In this document: piece after piece, positions 36,349-38,692 of the stretch | Layout: each line of letters starts with the position of its first letter | Numbering within the stretch: the first letter of the stretch is position 1 | Notes under the pieces: model-generated | Database searches by the model: none | The model's input: the letters and a program-made list of their open reading frames with translations, nothing else | Told to the model about the DNA's origin: nothing | Assembly (NCBI RefSeq): GCF_001886195.1 | Contig: NZ_JXLB01000019.1 | Coordinates: 1 to 38,692 of the forward strand | Reading direction: 5' to 3' | From: Enterococcus ratti | GTDB lineage: Bacteria > Bacillota > Bacilli > Lactobacillales > Enterococcaceae | Length of the DNA stretch: 38,692 nt | Position numbers and translations under genes: made by a program

Positions 36349-36852
36349 TTTATCATCTTCACACTTTCATAGATTTTGTAAATCAACGTTTTCATCAAAT
36401 AACTAATTTATTTAATTCTGTATTAACTAGTTTATTTCCAACATTCAACCAATATAAAAGATAGTCATTTGAAAATAGCTAAATTATACTACAAAAGCTA
36501 TCTTTTCGAGCAACCCTATAGATTAAAAGTTAAGGTAAAATCTAGGAAATTTGATGAGATTGATCGTATAAATTACCTTGATAACCGCTTTGTGTTACAT
36601 GCTTTACAAAATATAATGCAAATGGGTATATCATATAGCATGACATTATTATAATTTATAAGACTATCATTTTCTATTTGATTTAATTATGTTTAATATA
36701 AAAAAACCGCCCGAAGACGGCTGAAGAATAAACGTTTATTTGTAAATTGACTGATATAAATGGTGTCCATTAAAAATGATGAATGTACCTTGTAGGATTT
36801 TATCCTACGAGCAGACGGTTGTGAGTCGTCTGCTCTAACTTGTTCCCAAACT
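36349..36852. other. Structured intergenic region (hairpins and terminator)
   Basis: It contains, from right to left on the minus strand, a perfect 9-bp hairpin GAGCAGACG/CGTCTGCTC (36809-36835), a GTAGGAT/ATCCTAC hairpin directly beside it (36792-36808), the palindrome AATAAACGTTTATT (36727-36740), and a terminator (36698-36721). Left of that are AT-rich repeats, including AAAAGATAG/CTATCTTTT (36455-36505). A 61-codon plus frame from a TTG at 36469 has no start signals and is not called. Confidence 0.5.
36698..36721 (-). terminator. Terminator with UUCG loop
   Basis: GCCGTC-TTCG-GGCGGT followed by seven T's on the minus strand. It lies about 130 bases after the 86-residue gene and is noticeably richer in GC than its surroundings. 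Confidence 0.85.
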
Positions 36853-37113
36853 TTACCGATTAGGGCTTCGTTGTTCCATAGTATTTATTTTTTCACGTAT
36901 TTTTTGCGCTTTTTGCGAGTATTCTTCACGTATTTTTATATGCTCATCTTTTCGCTTAATAAGACTTTTTAGGTACTCTGATCTTGGTTCAATATCGCCA
37001 TCAATTACTGTCCAAGCAAAATGGATATTCCAAGTTTCTTTTTTATAAATTCTTAATGCATAAAGCTCTTTATCTTTCAATTCTTGTAGCGTATATTTCT
37101 TTGCTTTTCCCAT
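36853..37113 (-). CDS. Small charged protein of unknown function, 86 residues
   Basis: The protein starts MGKAKKYTLQELKDKELYAL and ends in a long charged helix, a probable coiled coil (IREEYSQKAQKIREKINTME). Lys and Glu dominate; there is no membrane segment. GGGAGGGG is seven bases before the ATG, a strong site. It is followed by a pair of strong hairpins and then a terminator, all on the same strand. I cannot name a family. Small proteins of this type occur on mobile elements, but no other mobility gene is visible nearby. Confidence 0.65.
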   Translation of the reverse strand: MGKAKKYTLQELKDKELYALRIYKKETWNIHFAWTVIDGDIEPRSEYLKSLIKRKDEHIKIREEYSQKAQKIREKINTMEQRSPNR

Positions 37114-37631
37114 GTTAAATCCCCTCCCTTTAAAAAATACTATATACTTACATTTATAGCTGATAGAATTATTTTTTCGATAAAGCCAAAAAAATATTTT
37201 ATCTTAATAAAGAAGTGCGAAAAATTATAGGAATCAAATTGATTTGCAGCGAAACAAAAAAATAATTAATTAATTTCGCTAATTCTTTTAAGTATTTTAC
37301 GATTGTTCGAGCCATTAGTATACTTAGTTTGTAGAAATAGTCTATACTGTTTAACTAATTTAAAATTAAAAAGTTGCAATTACGAAGATGAAAAAATTGT
37401 ACTTGTAATGTGTATCAAAAATACCTACTCTATCTTTCAGTTTATTTTTTTTTATAAACTTGTTTTTCTCGATAATTTTGAAGACTACATAATTGGCTCG
37501 GTTCTATTCAAAGAATGATTAGTTTACTAATAAAACTAGAGTCAATTATCAAGGTTTCGTTAATTGCTTCTTTTTTGACATTCAATATTTATATGTCTTG
37601 TACGCTTGTTCCTTCTAGTAGAATAAAGAAT

Positions 37632-37746
37632 ATGTACTGCCTCACACCATAGCAAGGAGCTATTTTTATCGTTGTGGAATTTCAAATGCTACCCGTCTGC
37701 ATATTTTATAGCCAGTGAAGTAGTATGTGCGCATGGGCTTTTTTTT
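37632..37746 (+). ncRNA. Candidate structured small RNA
   Basis: This segment is richer in GC than the flanks and ends in eight T's. It contains ATAGC-AAGGA-GCTAT inside a CACA/TGTG pair (37642-37677) and an AAATGC/GCAT helix (37684-37704). GCCAGTG with the later CATGGGC could form the last stem before the T-run. A possible promoter is TTGTAC, 15 bases, TAGAAT (37598-37624). The opposite strand reads a short open segment (PMRTYYFTGYKICRRVAFEI), which may be coincidence. Neither RNA nor protein function is known to me. Confidence 0.4.
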
Positions 37747-38080
37747 CATTCAATTTCATTTTCATTGGCATTCCTGCCATTTTTTGCAAATCTCCGTGTA
37801 AAAAGGGGAAATTATGTTCCTATAAGTTCAAAGATATTCCTTTTTACGAATTGTTCTTTTCTTTATGACAAAGTCATTTTTAGTTTCTTCTCTTAACAAT
37901 GAGAAATTTTTTTCCATCCATTCTTCCGACTATTTTGAATATATGATTAAAAATCAATTTAATGATTTAATAAATTTAAATTACTATTCACACATTCTAT
38001 TAAAAATTCTTATTATCAATCATGAAAATCCTAATTTATTAAGGACTAAGCAGTATTTTAGCATGAATAAAAAAATTAGT

Positions 38081-38086
38081 TTATAA
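38081..38086 (+). promoter_or_regulatory. -10 of the DUF378-type gene
   Basis: TATAAT, 35 bases before the start codon. No convincing -35. Confidence 0.45.
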
Positions 38087-38121
38087 TTAGAATATATTAA
38101 AGAAAGTGAGGAGAAATAACA

Positions 38122-38331
38122 ATGAAAACTTTAGATACTATTGCATTAGCATTATTAATTGTCGGCGGATTAAATTGGTTGTTGGTTGGGTTATTTGAAT
38201 ATGATTTAGTAGCAGCTATCGCGGGCGGTTCTACAACTATTCTAGCAAAAGCCATTTATATTATTGTAGGAATTTGTGCTATTTATTGCTTAAAATTCTT
38301 TCCGTTAATTACAAATAGAGTAGAACGATAA
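38122..38331 (+). CDS. DUF378-type small membrane protein (YuzA-like)
   Basis: The protein has 69 residues with two membrane segments (residues 5-27 and 42-62). The family pattern is clear: MKTLDTIALALLIVGGLNWL, then LVGLFEYDLVAAI, a short glycine-rich loop, and a second helix with IYIIVGICAIYCL. The GGLNWLLVGLF motif defines this family, whose function is unknown. GAGGAG lies nine bases before the ATG, and a TATAAT at 38081-38086 is properly placed. It ends with a polar NRVER tail. It is alone in the accessory stretch and has its own strong terminator. Confidence 0.9.
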   Translation: MKTLDTIALALLIVGGLNWLLVGLFEYDLVAAIAGGSTTILAKAIYIIVGICAIYCLKFFPLITNRVER

Positions 38332-38409
38332 TCTCTTTAAAAAAGAGTAAATATAAAAGAAATAATTTTGCTTTGAAAAGCAGCTTAAACAGGAATGTTT
38401 ATTGCTACG

Positions 38410-38468
38410 AATAAGGCGAGATTTACAAAAATTGTTTGTCAATTTTTTGTAAATCTCGCCTTATTTTT
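38410..38468 (+). terminator. Very long perfect-stem terminator
   Basis: AATAAGGCGAGATTTACAAA and its complement form a stem of more than 20 pairs around a short loop, with one bulge near the loop, followed by TTTTT. Confidence 0.85.
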
Positions 38469-38692
38469 AAGAAGCTGTTTCTTATTTTAACTAATCTCAC
38501 TTTTATTTGCCATTTTCCATTTGTTTTTCTTTTTAATACGAAAAACTAAGTTAAACTTTTCTTAATAACTTTCACTGCCTTATTTTCTGATACTTTTAAT
38601 AGATATATCAACAAAGAAAACTTTTACAATTACATGTATTACTCCTTTTATTACAAAAAACATAGTTTTGTTACAAAGTGTCATAAAGCTTT
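38469..38692. other. Right edge, no gene seen
   Basis: AT-rich sequence with no open frame or signal I can support. A gene may start beyond the window. Confidence 0.4.

Larger units (their letters stand above)
37114..38121. other. One-kilobase stretch without a supported gene
   Basis: Three plus-strand frames of 71-74 codons occur here (37303-37518, 37672-37896, 37865-38086). The first begins only at TTG, and none has a ribosome binding site. The composition is extremely AT-rich except for a more GC-rich segment at 37632-37746, called separately as a possible RNA. A -10-like TATAAT at 38081-38086 probably serves the DUF378-type gene. Confidence 0.5.

Noticed and set aside
36469-36654. 61-codon plus-strand reading frame
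   Set aside because: TTG start, no ribosome binding site, AT-rich low-complexity codons.
37303-38086. Three plus-strand frames of 71-74 codons
   Set aside because: No ribosome binding sites, strongly biased to Phe/Leu/Ile/Asn as expected from random AT-rich DNA; one overlaps the candidate RNA.
38410-38468. Long inverted repeat as a miniature transposable element
   Set aside because: The loop is only a few bases, there are no flanking target duplications, and it ends in T's after a gene, so a terminator explains it.

Overview
This window is chromosomal DNA from a low-GC Gram-positive bacterium, most likely in the Enterococcaceae (Enterococcus/Tetragenococcus/Vagococcus group). The evidence is AT-rich sequence, strong AGGAGG-type ribosome binding sites, a Firmicutes-type purine pathway (separate purS/purQ/purL, PurE class I plus PurK), a PurR-type PurBox, a guanine riboswitch on xpt-pbuX, and a pdhABC operon. 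The genus cannot be fixed from the sequence alone. Most genes lie on the minus strand.

Layout. 1-2182: start of pdhC, then pdhB and pdhA (pyruvate dehydrogenase). 2634-6909: a MocR-type regulator, guaC (GMP reductase), an unknown cytoplasmic protein and an aldo/keto reductase. 7024-16808: the nine-gene operon purCSQLFMNHD, read leftward from a promoter at about 16.9 kb. 16.9-19.7 kb: an accessory island containing a small cysteine-rich protein gene, a secreted protein, and an AgrA-like response regulator split into two frames. 19759-22682: purEKB. 22841-24735: xpt-pbuX (xanthine salvage) behind a guanine riboswitch. 25269-27944: a four-gene unit with two cell-wall enzymes, an HTH-like protein and a TIM-barrel protein. 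28130-30973: a Gfo/Idh/MocA oxidoreductase and two divergent aromatic-acid-exporter-type membrane proteins. 31652-35129: nagA with a NagR/DasR-like operator, an XRE-TPR regulator and an alanine-type aminotransferase. 35.5-38.7 kb: a tRNA-Leu(GAG) with a truncated tRNA-Leu copy just upstream, then a gene-poor AT-rich accessory stretch with two small unknown genes, strong hairpins, a possible small RNA and a DUF378-type membrane protein.

How it works together. Twelve pur genes provide the whole route from PRPP to IMP except purA/guaAB steps. Both pur promoters carry a PurBox centred about 76 bp upstream of the predicted start, which is the geometry of the lactococcal PurR activator. guaC instead has an inverted PurBox pair between its promoter region and its start codon. 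Salvage (xpt-pbuX) is governed by a guanine aptamer with a clear terminator/antiterminator. De novo synthesis, interconversion and salvage are therefore clustered but appear to be controlled by three different devices.

The most unusual feature is the island between the two pur operons. Both its secreted-protein gene and its response-regulator gene are interrupted in the -1 frame at an identical A_AAA_AAC slippery heptamer. Equally long A-runs inside purF and purL are in frame.
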